From JBFHDX01 sp041584475 (GTDB lineage Bacteria > Pseudomonadota > Alphaproteobacteria > UBA8366 > JADFVY01): a DNA stretch of 27,264 bases. Below are positions 1 to 7,281 of this stretch, one piece after another (the first letter of the stretch is position 1; each line of letters opens with the position of its first letter). The stretch lies in assembly GCA_041584475.1 (NCBI GenBank), contig JBFHDX010000049.1, forward strand, positions 1-27,264. Reading direction: 5' to 3'. Below the pieces are notes generated by a model. The model was not told the origin of the DNA. It saw only the letters and a list, made by a program, of their open reading frames with translations, and ran no database searches. The translations under genes were made by a program, and so were the position numbers.

Positions 1-497
1 GTTCCCATCATGGCGCCGCGGCGATATCCAGCGCTCATGATCGTGCGGCACATGGCATCCCACACATCCATGAAGCTGAGCGGGCCGGAGGCGTCGGCCC
101 CGACGCCGCGCACCGGTGCGCCCTTCGGTCGCAGGGTCGAGAAATCGTAGCCGATGCCGCCGCCCTGCTGCATGGTCAGCGCGGCTTCCTTGAGGTGCTC
201 GAAGATGCCGCCCATGTCGTCCGGGATGTCTCCCATGACGAAGCAGTTGAACAGCGTGACGTCGCGCCCCGTACCGGCGCCGGCGAGGATGCGGCCGGCC
301 GGCAGGAAGCGGAAATCGACGAGGGCGTCGACGAACGACTCGGTCCACCGCGCGGGCTCGTCCTCGGCGGCCGCCAGGGCCGTCGCGACACGGCGCCAGG
401 AATCCTCGATGCTCCCGTCGACCGGCGTGCCGTCGGGCGCCTTGAGGCGGTACTTCATGTCCCAGATCTGTTGTGCGATGGCGCTGATCGTCGTCAT
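1..497 (-). CDS. nrdJ: Vitamin B12-dependent ribonucleotide reductase, N-terminal part (cut by window edge)
   Basis: Only the first 165 codons are present; the gene continues beyond base 1. The protein starts MTTISAIAQQIWDMKYRL and contains RFLPAGRILAGAGT, FNCFVMGDIPDDM, a GGGIGYDFSTLRPKGA stretch and MCRTIMSAGYRRGAMMGT, all typical of class II (adenosylcobalamin-dependent) ribonucleotide reductase. The Cys in LFNCFV matches the first redox-active Cys of this family. The enzyme reduces ribonucleotides to deoxyribonucleotides in the cytoplasm without needing oxygen. The ATG at 497-495 has GGAG 8 nt upstream, and a good promoter match lies just before it. It is transcribed in the same direction as plsC but has its own promoter, so it is probably a separate unit. 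It joins ecm and pduO in this window as a cobalamin-linked gene. Confidence 0.93.
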   Translation of the reverse strand, partial: MTTISAIAQQIWDMKYRLKAPDGTPVDGSIEDSWRRVATALAAAEDEPARWTESFVDALVDFRFLPAGRILAGAGTGRDVTLFNCFVMGDIPDDMGGIFEHLKEAALTMQQGGGIGYDFSTLRPKGAPVRGVGADASGPLSFMDVWDAMCRTIMSAGYRRGAMMG

Positions 498-533
498 GGC
501 GTGGCTCCGGGCCGGACTCCGGCCGGGGCCTCT

Positions 534-562
534 GTCATAGACCGTCCAGCGTTTGGGGTCAA
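534..562 (-). promoter_or_regulatory. Candidate sigma-70 type promoter of nrdJ
   Basis: On the minus strand TTGACC (562-557) is followed after exactly 17 nt by TATGAC (539-534). This is 5/6 and 4/6 to the housekeeping consensus. It would start transcription near 527, giving a leader of about 30 nt. That leader is too short for a cobalamin riboswitch. The call rests on sequence matching only. Confidence 0.45.
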
Positions 563-574
563 ACGACGTTCCCG

Positions 575-1369
575 TTATGTTTTGCCCGCCGCATCCGCCA
601 TCCGCTCCGCCGGTTCCGCGCCGGCGACCGGCGGCAGCCAGGGAAAACGCCGGGCCGCTTCGGCCTCGAGCCGCGCGGTCGCCGACTCGATGCGCGTCTC
701 CAGTTCCTTCATGAACTCGCGGCGCGGCAGCCCCGGTGCAATCGGCGCGAGGTATTCGACGGTCACGATTCCGGGCCATTTCATGAACCGGCGACGCGGC
801 CAGAACATCCCCGAATTGAGGGCGACGGGGACGACGGGAACGTCGAGCGCGGTATAGAGCGCGGCGACGCCCGGCAGGTAGGGCCGTTTCGCGCCCGGCG
901 GCGTTCGCGTGCCCTGCGGAAAGATCAAGACCGACCGACCGGCATCGATCCGCCGTTTGGCCGCGGCGACGAGGTCCCGGAGCGCCGCCGTCCCGCGCGC
1001 CCGGTCGATCGGGATCATGCCCATGCGGATCAGATACCAGCCCCAGAAGGGTATCCAGGTCAGCTCGCGCTTGAGCACGATGGCCGCCTCGGTGTGGAGG
1101 CGGCTCAGGCCGAGCGTATCCCAGGCCGACTGGTGCTTGACGGCGAGAATGACCGGCCGGTCGGGCAGATTCTCGCGGCCGCGCGTCTCCACCGAGATTC
1201 CGATGGCGACGCGGATGACCCAGAGCACCGTCCGCAGCCAGGTCTGTTCGGCCGCCAGGACCACGCGGTAGGGCAGCAGCAGCGACGGCGACAGCAGCAG
1301 CGTCATCACGAGGTTCGCCGAATAGAAGGCGATCGCGAAGCCGATCGAGCGCAGCAGCGGCATCGCCAT
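575..1369 (-). CDS. plsC: 1-acyl-sn-glycerol-3-phosphate acyltransferase (PlsC family)
   Basis: A 264-residue membrane-associated acyltransferase, expected to transfer an acyl chain to lysophosphatidic acid to make phosphatidic acid for phospholipid synthesis. The N-terminus has two hydrophobic stretches (about residues 8-32 and 43-58). The catalytic HX4D motif is H79-QSAW-D84, and the substrate-binding motif reads FPQGTR (150-155), with Gln where many relatives have Glu. The start was chosen at 1369 because the ATG overlaps the stop of the upstream ydcF-like gene as TGATG, implying translational coupling; a second ATG lies two codons in. It is the last gene of ftsE-ftsX-ydcF-plsC. Family assignment is firm. 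The exact acyl donor and lyso-substrate are inferred. Confidence 0.93.
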   Translation of the reverse strand: MAMPLLRSIGFAIAFYSANLVMTLLLSPSLLLPYRVVLAAEQTWLRTVLWVIRVAIGISVETRGRENLPDRPVILAVKHQSAWDTLGLSRLHTEAAIVLKRELTWIPFWGWYLIRMGMIPIDRARGTAALRDLVAAAKRRIDAGRSVLIFPQGTRTPPGAKRPYLPGVAALYTALDVPVVPVALNSGMFWPRRRFMKWPGIVTVEYLAPIAPGLPRREFMKELETRIESATARLEAEAARRFPWLPPVAGAEPAERMADAAGKT

Positions 1370-1995
1370 CACTTGCCTCTGGCGCCCGCCACGGCGAGCC
1401 TGGTGGCGGCGAGCAGGTACTTGTTGTACTCGGCGATGACGAGACTCGCCGTCCCGGGACGGCGCCACCATTTGTCGATCATCACGCGCTGCGAGAACAC
1501 GGGATGGGGCACGATCTCGAGCTTGGGCATCGTCGCGTGGAATTCCATCAGGCTGCGCGGCATGTGGTAGTTCGAGGTGACGAGGCGAACCGAGCCGAGG
1601 CCGTTGGCCCTGACCCAGGTCGCGCTCTCCTGCGCATTGCCCCCCGTGTCGGCCGCCATGTAGCCAAGCGTGATGCAGCATGCCATGTCCGCCGCGGTGA
1701 GGCCGTGCAATGCCAGCAGGTCGTCGATCGGGACGCCTTTCTGGACCCCCGAGACGAAGAGCTTTTCCGCCTTGCGTTCCGCGAGCAGCTGAAACCCCGT
1801 CTCCAGCCGCAGGCTGCCGCCGGTCAGCACGACGATGGCATCGGTGTGGCGTTCGGCGCCGACGAGCGTGCGCGGAATGCGGTCGACGAACCAGACCAAG
1901 CCCAGCGCCCACGCGACGAGGCCCGCGGTCGCGAGGGCGAGCAACATGGCAATCGCCCGCTGTTTCCGGCGCCGACGCTCAGCCCCGTGCGCCAT
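1369..1995 (-). CDS. YdcF/SanA family (DUF218) membrane-anchored protein
   Basis: A 208-residue protein with a short basic N-terminus, one membrane anchor (ALATAGLVAWALGLVWFV) and then a DUF218 domain: DAIVVLTGGSLRLETGF opens the fold, KLFVSGV and the E-S-A-T-W and VRLVTSNYHMPRSLMEF segments follow. This combination is characteristic of the YdcF/SanA/ElyC family, whose members affect envelope barrier function and whose biochemistry is poorly defined. The domain probably faces the periplasm. The ATG at 1995 has only a weak GGAA upstream. A GTG at 2034 preceded by GGAG at 3 nt would give 221 residues and is a real alternative. It lies 21-61 nt after ftsX, depending on start, and overlaps plsC by 1 nt, so it belongs to the same operon. 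Confidence 0.86.
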   Translation of the reverse strand: MAHGAERRRRKQRAIAMLLALATAGLVAWALGLVWFVDRIPRTLVGAERHTDAIVVLTGGSLRLETGFQLLAERKAEKLFVSGVQKGVPIDDLLALHGLTAADMACCITLGYMAADTGGNAQESATWVRANGLGSVRLVTSNYHMPRSLMEFHATMPKLEIVPHPVFSQRVMIDKWWRRPGTASLVIAEYNKYLLAATRLAVAGARGK

Positions 1996-2056
1996 GCGTG
2001 TTCCGCGGGCGCCGCAGCGTCCTTGTCCCTGCACGTACTCCGATCATGGCCCGAAA

Positions 2057-2944
2057 CTATACCATTCGCCGGAGGCTCCGCATCACGGTGCGGCGGGCGG
2101 TCCAGTTGGCGATGCCCGAGACCGCGAGCGGTACCGCACACAGCAGGATCCAGTGGCCGACCGAGAGCGCCACCGGCGGCAGCATGCCGGTATCCAGCCC
2201 CGAGGCGGCGCGGGCGAGCGCGACGAGCGTCGCCGCGCCGACGGCGAGGCCGATGAGGCCGCCGCGCAGCCCCTGGAACAGGGCATGTTTCTGGAATTGG
2301 CGGGCGATGTAGGAGTCGTGGGCGCCGATCAGGTGCAGGACCTCGATGGCCTCCTCGTGGGCCGCCATGCCGCTACGGGTGGCGAAGACGATGATCCCTG
2401 CCGTCGCCAGCGCGATGAGGCCGACCCCGAGCGCCGACACCACCTCCATGGTCCGGACCAGAATCGCGAGCTGTTCCTGCCAGACCCCGTGATCGTCGAG
2501 GACCGCCGCCGGATCCGCGTTGGCCAGCAGCGAGCGCAGCGTGTCCATCTCCGGCGGCGCGTCGCCGTCGAGCGTCAGGTCGATCAATCTGGGCAGGGGC
2601 AGCTCGTCGAGCGGTGCCGCAGCGCCGAGCCAGGGCTCGAGCAGCTCGGCAATCTCCCGCACCGGAAGCGCCCGCGCTGCGGCCACGCCACGCGTCCGCT
2701 CGAGCAGCCGTACCAGCTTGTCGGTGCGCGCATCCAGGGTCTCCGCGCTCTCGTCGTCGAGCGGCATGACCTGCACCGTGACCGTCGAGCCCAGCTCCGC
2801 CGTCCAGTGGCCGAGCAGCTCGGAGAGCAGCAACCAGCCGGCGAGCATCAGGACCGCGAGGAAGGTCATGAGACCGATGATCCAGGGCACCAGCCGCACC
2901 GAGGGATCCCGCGACAACGGGAGGTCGGACCGGCCGCGGATCAC
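2057..2944 (-). CDS. ftsX: Cell division protein FtsX, permease subunit
   Basis: A 295-residue integral membrane protein. A first TM helix (PWIIGLMTFLAVLMLAGWLLL, about 20-40) is followed by a periplasmic domain containing STVTVQVMP and ARALPVREIAELLEPWLG. Three C-terminal TM helices then form the FtsX permease domain (ALGVGLIALATAGIIVFATR, the GLRGGLIGLAVGAATLVAL region and HWILLCAVPLAVSGI). With FtsE it forms the ABC-type complex that links the divisome to peptidoglycan hydrolase activation. I chose the GTG at 2944 because it overlaps the ftsE stop as GTGA, the usual 4-nt coupling of ftsEX; the reading frame is also open upstream, but only as a shadow of ftsE. The conserved order and size make the call secure. 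Confidence 0.93.
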   Translation of the reverse strand: MIRGRSDLPLSRDPSVRLVPWIIGLMTFLAVLMLAGWLLLSELLGHWTAELGSTVTVQVMPLDDESAETLDARTDKLVRLLERTRGVAAARALPVREIAELLEPWLGAAAPLDELPLPRLIDLTLDGDAPPEMDTLRSLLANADPAAVLDDHGVWQEQLAILVRTMEVVSALGVGLIALATAGIIVFATRSGMAAHEEAIEVLHLIGAHDSYIARQFQKHALFQGLRGGLIGLAVGAATLVALARAASGLDTGMLPPVALSVGHWILLCAVPLAVSGIANWTARRTVMRSLRRMV

Positions 2945-3714
2945 GGCGAGGCACCACTGCCGCGCGGCGCGGCCGAACGCGCACGGCCGCCCCGGGCGCC
3001 GCCCGGCGACTCGCGGCTGCCGCCCCCGCGCGGACGATACGCCAGCCCGCCATCCTCGAGGTGCAGGACGGGGTGCTGGAACCGGGAAATCAGGGCCTCG
3101 CTGTGCGTTGCGATGACGATCGTCGTCCCCATGCGGTTGAGCTCCTCGAACAGGTACAGCAGACGGACGCCGAGCGCGTCGTCCACGTTGCCCGTAGGCT
3201 CGTCCGCCAGCAGCAGGCTCGGGCGGCCGATGATCGCCCGCGCGATGGCGACGCGCTGCTGCTGGCCGCCGGACAGGGTCGGCGGCCTCGCCTCCATGTG
3301 ATCGGCAAGACCGGTCCACGCCAGCAGCTCCTCGACATGCTTGCGCACCGTTGCTTCCTTTACGCCGGCGACGCGCAGCGGCAACGCCACATTGTCGAAG
3401 GCCGAGAGGTGCGCGAGCAGCCGGAACTCCTGGAACACGACGCCGATGCGCCGGCGCAGCAACGGAAGGCGGTCGTGCGGGATCGTCGCGATGTCCTCGT
3501 CGAAAAGCGTTATCAGGCCGCGGCTCGGCCGATGCGCGAGATACATCAGCTTCAAGAGCGATGACTTGCCGGCGCCGCTGCGGCCGGTGAGGAAATGAAA
3601 CGAGCCCGGCGCCAGCGCAAACGTGACTTCACGCAGCACCTCGGGACCGGTCCCGTACCGCATGCCGACGTTCTCGAATCGAACGACGTTCTCAAACGAT
3701 TGAGTATCAAGCAA
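2941..3714 (-). CDS. ftsE: Cell division ATP-binding protein FtsE
   Basis: A 257-residue ABC ATPase. It has the Walker A motif G44-RSGAGKS, Q-loop FQEFRLL (94-100), signature LSGGQQQR (147-154), Walker B LLLADEPTGNVD (167-178) and the switch His204 in ATHS. It opens with the FtsE hallmark RFENVGMRYG. It works with FtsX at the inner membrane, controlling septal peptidoglycan hydrolysis. The start is a TTG at 3714: no ATG or GTG exists between the upstream region and the conserved RFENVG. The last 30 residues or so (228-257) are a Gly/Arg/Ser/Pro-rich tail beyond the normal end of FtsE (about 220-230 residues) and overlap the ftsX start. It is first in the operon and divergent from the zinc-ribbon gene at 3866. 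Confidence 0.95.
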   Translation of the reverse strand: MLDTQSFENVVRFENVGMRYGTGPEVLREVTFALAPGSFHFLTGRSGAGKSSLLKLMYLAHRPSRGLITLFDEDIATIPHDRLPLLRRRIGVVFQEFRLLAHLSAFDNVALPLRVAGVKEATVRKHVEELLAWTGLADHMEARPPTLSGGQQQRVAIARAIIGRPSLLLADEPTGNVDDALGVRLLYLFEELNRMGTTIVIATHSEALISRFQHPVLHLEDGGLAYRPRGGGSRESPGGARGGRARSAAPRGSGASP

Positions 3715-3799
3715 GTTTCGTTGCCAAGCCTGTGCCAGCGGAACTCCGACGCCGGCCGGAACAATGGCACGAACGCCGCGCGGCGGTAAACTGCTGTTC

Positions 3800-3828
3800 T
3801 TGCCAGATTATCGTGGACAACCTATACA
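3800..3828 (+). promoter_or_regulatory. Candidate sigma-70 type promoter of the MJ0042 zinc-ribbon gene
   Basis: TTGCCA (3800-3805) and TATACA (3823-3828) are separated by exactly 17 nt, with 5/6 and 4/6 matches to the housekeeping consensus. The predicted start near 3835 leaves a leader of about 30 nt before the ATG at 3866. I see no comparably good promoter for ftsE on the opposite strand of this spacer. Confidence 0.5.
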
Positions 3829-3865
3829 GGCCTCGATGATGGCGCAGAAGATCTCCTGATCCGAC

Positions 3866-4597
3866 ATGATTATTGCCTGTCCGGCCTGCGAGGCGCGGTT
3901 CAACGTCGACCCGGCGAAACTCGCGCCCGCGGGCAGGACGGTCCGATGCGCGAAATGCGGGCACCGCTGGCGGGTCGACGCCCGCGGAAACGCCGTGCAG
4001 GAGGCCGAGCCGGCGGCGGTCGCCGCTGCGGGAGCCGCCCGGACGGGGCAGGAGTTGCCGACCGGGCCGTCGGCGCGCGAGCTGCTCTCGCGACAGGCCG
4101 CCGGAGCCCCGCCCCGGGCCGCCAAGGCGGCGCCACTCGCGGAGGCGCCGGCCGGTGAGGGCGCAGTCATGCGGCAGCCGCCGAGCCCGTTCGCCGAGAC
4201 CGGGGACGTGTCGGAGGGCGGCGCCGGCGAAGCGGCGGACGCAGCCGAACCGGCGGCGGATGGCGGCTCGCGGCGCGGCGAATCGCCGGAGCCGGGCGCG
4301 CCTCGTGAGCCGACCGCGCCGGCAACACCGGCGCCGTCGGCGCAAGCGCCGGCGCCGTCCGGAAGGGCGGCGCTGTCGCCACGCGAGCGCCAGAAACTAC
4401 GGCAGGCGGCCAAGGGGCGCTCGCGTACGCGGCTTTACGTCCTCCTGGTTCTGGTCGTCGTCGCGGTGGCGCTCCTGCTCGTCGTGATGCAGCGCGGTCC
4501 GCAGATCGAGAGCATGATACGCGAGCGTTTCGCGCAGCCGGTCGAGTCGGTACCGGCCGAACCGGCTCAGCCCGCACCGCCGGGCGGCGCGCAGTAG
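3866..4597 (+). CDS. MJ0042-type zinc-ribbon protein with C-terminal membrane anchor
   Basis: A 243-residue protein. Residues 1-38 are an MJ0042 zinc-ribbon with two Cys pairs, C5-P-A-C8 and C28-A-K-C31, in the usual MIIACPAC...VRCAKCGHRWRV pattern. Residues 45-165 are Ala/Pro/Glu-rich and probably disordered, with no conserved motif visible. A basic patch (RQKLRQAAKGRSRTR) precedes one TM helix (about 190-208), followed by a short Pro-rich tail. The basic patch suggests the zinc ribbon is cytoplasmic. Its role is not established. In alphaproteobacteria such genes commonly sit divergently beside ftsEX, as here. The ATG lacks a clear Shine-Dalgarno sequence. It converges with the TIGR02302 gene after 69 nt, and I see only a weak 5-bp hairpin there. 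Confidence 0.9.
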   Translation: MIIACPACEARFNVDPAKLAPAGRTVRCAKCGHRWRVDARGNAVQEAEPAAVAAAGAARTGQELPTGPSARELLSRQAAGAPPRAAKAAPLAEAPAGEGAVMRQPPSPFAETGDVSEGGAGEAADAAEPAADGGSRRGESPEPGAPREPTAPATPAPSAQAPAPSGRAALSPRERQKLRQAAKGRSRTRLYVLLVLVVVAVALLLVVMQRGPQIESMIRERFAQPVESVPAEPAQPAPPGGAQ

Positions 4598-4666
4598 CCG
4601 AGGCCGTAATGTCTCCCGTCCGCGAAGCCGACCGCGACGACGACGCGCCGGGGCTCGCTGCCCGGA

Positions 4667-7273
4667 TCAGAACGGTTTGAGAAGCCGATCGATGTAATCC
4701 CGCTCGACCGGCGGGCGGTCCCGTTCGCCGGCGCGGCGACGCAACTCCTCGAGGATGCGCCGGGCACGCTGAATGTCGCTTTCGGTCGGGATTTCCACGT
4801 CGCCCTGGGTGAATCCCCGGGCGCCGTCCGTGCGTCGGCCGAACGGATCCTGCTGCCCGGGCTGATTGCCCGGCCGTGGACCCAGATTTCCCTGCGCCTG
4901 CATGCCGCCGCCGAACTGCTGCATCATCTGCTCGGTCGCCATGCGAGCGCCCTCGCGAAGCTGGTCGAGCGCCTCCGTCTGGGGTGGTACCGCCGCGCCC
5001 GGCTGAGCGTTGCGCAGCGCCTCCGTCGAGCGCCGCATCGCACCCTCCGCGCGGCCCAGGGGCCGGGGAATCTCCCCGGTCAATTCGCCGAGCTGCCGCA
5101 TGATATCGCCGAGTTGCCGGCGCAACGCTTCCTGCAGGGTCACATCACCGGACTGGCCCTGGCCCTGCTGTCCGCGCTGGCCCTGGCCCTGCTGTCCGCG
5201 CTGGCCCTGGCCCTGCTGTCCGCGCTGGCCCTGGCCCTGTTGCCCAAGCTGTCCCTGCCGTCCCTGCTGACCCTGCTGGCCCATTTGGCCCTGCTGGCCT
5301 TCCTGGCCCTGCTGTCCTTCCTGGCCCTGCCGCTGCGCCTCGCGATAGGTACGGTCGAGCAGTTCTTCCTGGCCCTGCATCAGGTCCTGCAGCGTCTCCA
5401 GCATCTCCATGCCCTGCTGGTACTGCGGCGACATCTGGCCCATGCGGCCGGCCTGCAGGTTCTCCAACAGGTTCTGCAGCTCCGCCAGCAGCTGCCGGGC
5501 CGCGTCGCGCGCGCCGCTCTGCGCCAGCTCGCGAATTCGGTCGAACAGGGCCTGCAGGTCCTCGCGGCTGAGCATCATGGTGTTCGGATCCGGCATCAGC
5601 CCTTCCATGTCCTGCGGCATCTGCTGCGCCAGCGCATCGAGCAGCTCGTTGAGCGCCTGCTGCAGCTCGTCGATCAGGCGCTCCAGTTCCTCGTCGGTCG
5701 CGTCGCCGTTCAGCGCGTCCATGAGCGCCTGCTGCAATTCCCGGAGTTCGCGCGACGCCAGCGACAGTTCGCCGTCCTCGAGGCGGAGGGCGGTGTCCCA
5801 TAGCAGTTGCTGCACGGCGGGAACGGTATCCGCCGATGTGCCGTATTTGAGCCGCTGGCTCGCCATCGTCAGGGCGAGGAAGACGGTGACGTCATGATCG
5901 TAGTCCTCCGCCTTCCAGGCGATCGTGCGCAGGCTCGCGCCGACCGCATGACGGGCCGTCACCGGATCGGCGGTCAGGCGTTTGCGTTCGGCGATGATCT
6001 TGCGGGCGACCGGGTGGCTGAAGGCGCGTTCGGGCAATACGGTGGTGATCGCGCCGCTGACTCCCCGCTGTCCGCGCCCGTCGCGGGCCACGAGCTGGAT
6101 CTGCACCGGCAGGCCGGCCCAGGGGTGCGGCGTGAGATCCTGGTAACCGGTCCCGGCCGCGTCCTTGGCGTTGAGCCCGGGCAGCGGCAACTCGAACGTG
6201 ATCAAGGCATCGTCGGCGACCGGCCCGTCGGGCCGGCGGATCGTCGCCGTCACGCCGGCGAGCCCGTAATCGTCGTGGGCCTCGAAATCGATGCGCAGCG
6301 CCGACAACGGGGTCGACCCCGGCTCGCGCAGAAAGGCGACGGTCGGCGCCCGGTCGGGCGTGATCTCGAGCTGCCACGAGCGCAGCTCGCGGCCGCCCTG
6401 GATCACGCTGACGGTGCCGCTCTCCTCGAGCGGTACCTTGGCCCGGAAGCTGTCCTCGGTGACGGGCTCGAACACGTCGCCGTCCGCCGACGCATTGCCG
6501 ATGACGATCGACGGCGCACTGCCCGCCCCGCCGACCTGGGCGACGAGGATGCTGCCCTGCGGTACTTCGATCGGCCCGGGCGCCGGGGTCTCGGCGGCGT
6601 TCTGTCCGGCGCCGGCGAGGAATATCGGCGGCCTCCCCGTATAGGCGGGCGGCGTAACCCAGGCGTCGAGCGTCAGCGGCCGGGGCGCGCCGGCCTTGCC
6701 GAGATCGGGGGCGAAGGCGCTGGCCAGCCGCGTCGGGGCGTCCGCACCGGCGGCCAGCAGGCCCAGGATCAGGCCCAGCGACAGGGCGATGCGCAGCGCG
6801 AACGGATCGCGCCGGATCACGCGCGGACGCGGCGAACCGACCTTCAGGCCGGCGACCGCCTCGCGCATCTTCTGCTGATGGCGCTCCCACAGGGCGCGCG
6901 CCGCCGGATCGGCGGCAGCGCCTCCGACGACCGTGTCGTCCAGCGCTTCCAGCGGCCGGTGCGGCAGTTCGTTGACGCGCTCCAGCCGGCGCCGGGCGGA
7001 CGTATAGTCGGGCGCGCGGAAACCGCGGAACTCACGCCACAGGGCGAGCGCAAGCGCGGTGCCGAAGAGCGCGAGCAGCAGCGCGTGCAGCCAGCCGGGC
7101 AGGAACAGAAACGCGTCGAACAGGGCGAGCGCCAGGAACAGCCCGGCTACGGCCGCCGCAGGCCACAGCGAGCGCCACACGACCTCCCACAGCTGAACGG
7201 CGCCCGAAACCCGGATGCGCCAGTTCCATCGCCGGCTGCCGCGAACGTCGCGCCTGTCGGTTCCCGTCGCCAT
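4667..7273 (-). CDS. TIGR02302/DUF4175 family large membrane protein of alphaproteobacteria
   Basis: An 868-residue protein with two or three N-terminal TM segments (AAAVAGLFLALALFDAF, a second to about residue 75, and SLGLILGLLAAGADAP near 165-180). A long extracytoplasmic region follows with PLTLDAWVTPPAYTGRPP, then Gln-rich helical segments (LIDELQQALNELLDALAQQM), a Gln/Gly repeat tract and a conserved C-terminus (RRILEELRRRAGERDRPPVERDYIDRLLKPF region). It matches the alphaproteobacterial TIGR02302 family, of unknown function and usually downstream of lysA. The ATG at 7273 follows the lysA stop by 8 nt, and the GAGAG ribosome-binding site overlaps that stop, indicating coupling. The frame is open further upstream but overlaps lysA. 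Probable envelope role, not demonstrated. Confidence 0.92.
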   Translation of the reverse strand: MATGTDRRDVRGSRRWNWRIRVSGAVQLWEVVWRSLWPAAAVAGLFLALALFDAFLFLPGWLHALLLALFGTALALALWREFRGFRAPDYTSARRRLERVNELPHRPLEALDDTVVGGAAADPAARALWERHQQKMREAVAGLKVGSPRPRVIRRDPFALRIALSLGLILGLLAAGADAPTRLASAFAPDLGKAGAPRPLTLDAWVTPPAYTGRPPIFLAGAGQNAAETPAPGPIEVPQGSILVAQVGGAGSAPSIVIGNASADGDVFEPVTEDSFRAKVPLEESGTVSVIQGGRELRSWQLEITPDRAPTVAFLREPGSTPLSALRIDFEAHDDYGLAGVTATIRRPDGPVADDALITFELPLPGLNAKDAAGTGYQDLTPHPWAGLPVQIQLVARDGRGQRGVSGAITTVLPERAFSHPVARKIIAERKRLTADPVTARHAVGASLRTIAWKAEDYDHDVTVFLALTMASQRLKYGTSADTVPAVQQLLWDTALRLEDGELSLASRELRELQQALMDALNGDATDEELERLIDELQQALNELLDALAQQMPQDMEGLMPDPNTMMLSREDLQALFDRIRELAQSGARDAARQLLAELQNLLENLQAGRMGQMSPQYQQGMEMLETLQDLMQGQEELLDRTYREAQRQGQEGQQGQEGQQGQMGQQGQQGRQGQLGQQGQGQRGQQGQGQRGQQGQGQRGQQGQGQSGDVTLQEALRRQLGDIMRQLGELTGEIPRPLGRAEGAMRRSTEALRNAQPGAAVPPQTEALDQLREGARMATEQMMQQFGGGMQAQGNLGPRPGNQPGQQDPFGRRTDGARGFTQGDVEIPTESDIQRARRILEELRRRAGERDRPPVERDYIDRLLKPF
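5153..5239. repeat. 24-bp in-frame tandem repeat inside the TIGR02302 gene
   Basis: Three perfect 24-bp units (5153-5176, 5177-5200, 5201-5224) plus 15 nt of a fourth. On the coding strand each encodes a Gly/Gln/Arg octapeptide of the GQGQRGQQ type, about residues 678-707. It sits within a longer Gln/Gly-rich tract. Because 24 is a multiple of 3, unit gain or loss keeps the frame. Confidence 0.95.
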
Positions 7274-7281
7274 TGCACTCT

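Noticed and set aside
1835..3301. Long plus-strand ORF opposite ydcF, ftsX and ftsE
   Set aside because: High-GC shadow frame rich in Arg/Pro/His with no domain; the minus-strand genes have clear motifs.
4598..4666. Possible intrinsic terminator between the convergent zinc-ribbon and TIGR02302 genes
   Set aside because: Only a 5-bp CCGGG/CCCGG stem without a T tract; too weak to call.
5114..5803. Plus-strand leucine/alanine-rich ORF resembling a membrane protein
   Set aside because: It is the antisense of the Gln/Gly repeat tract of the TIGR02302 gene; CTGGCC-type repeats read as Leu-Ala in this strand. No ribosome-binding site or family motif.
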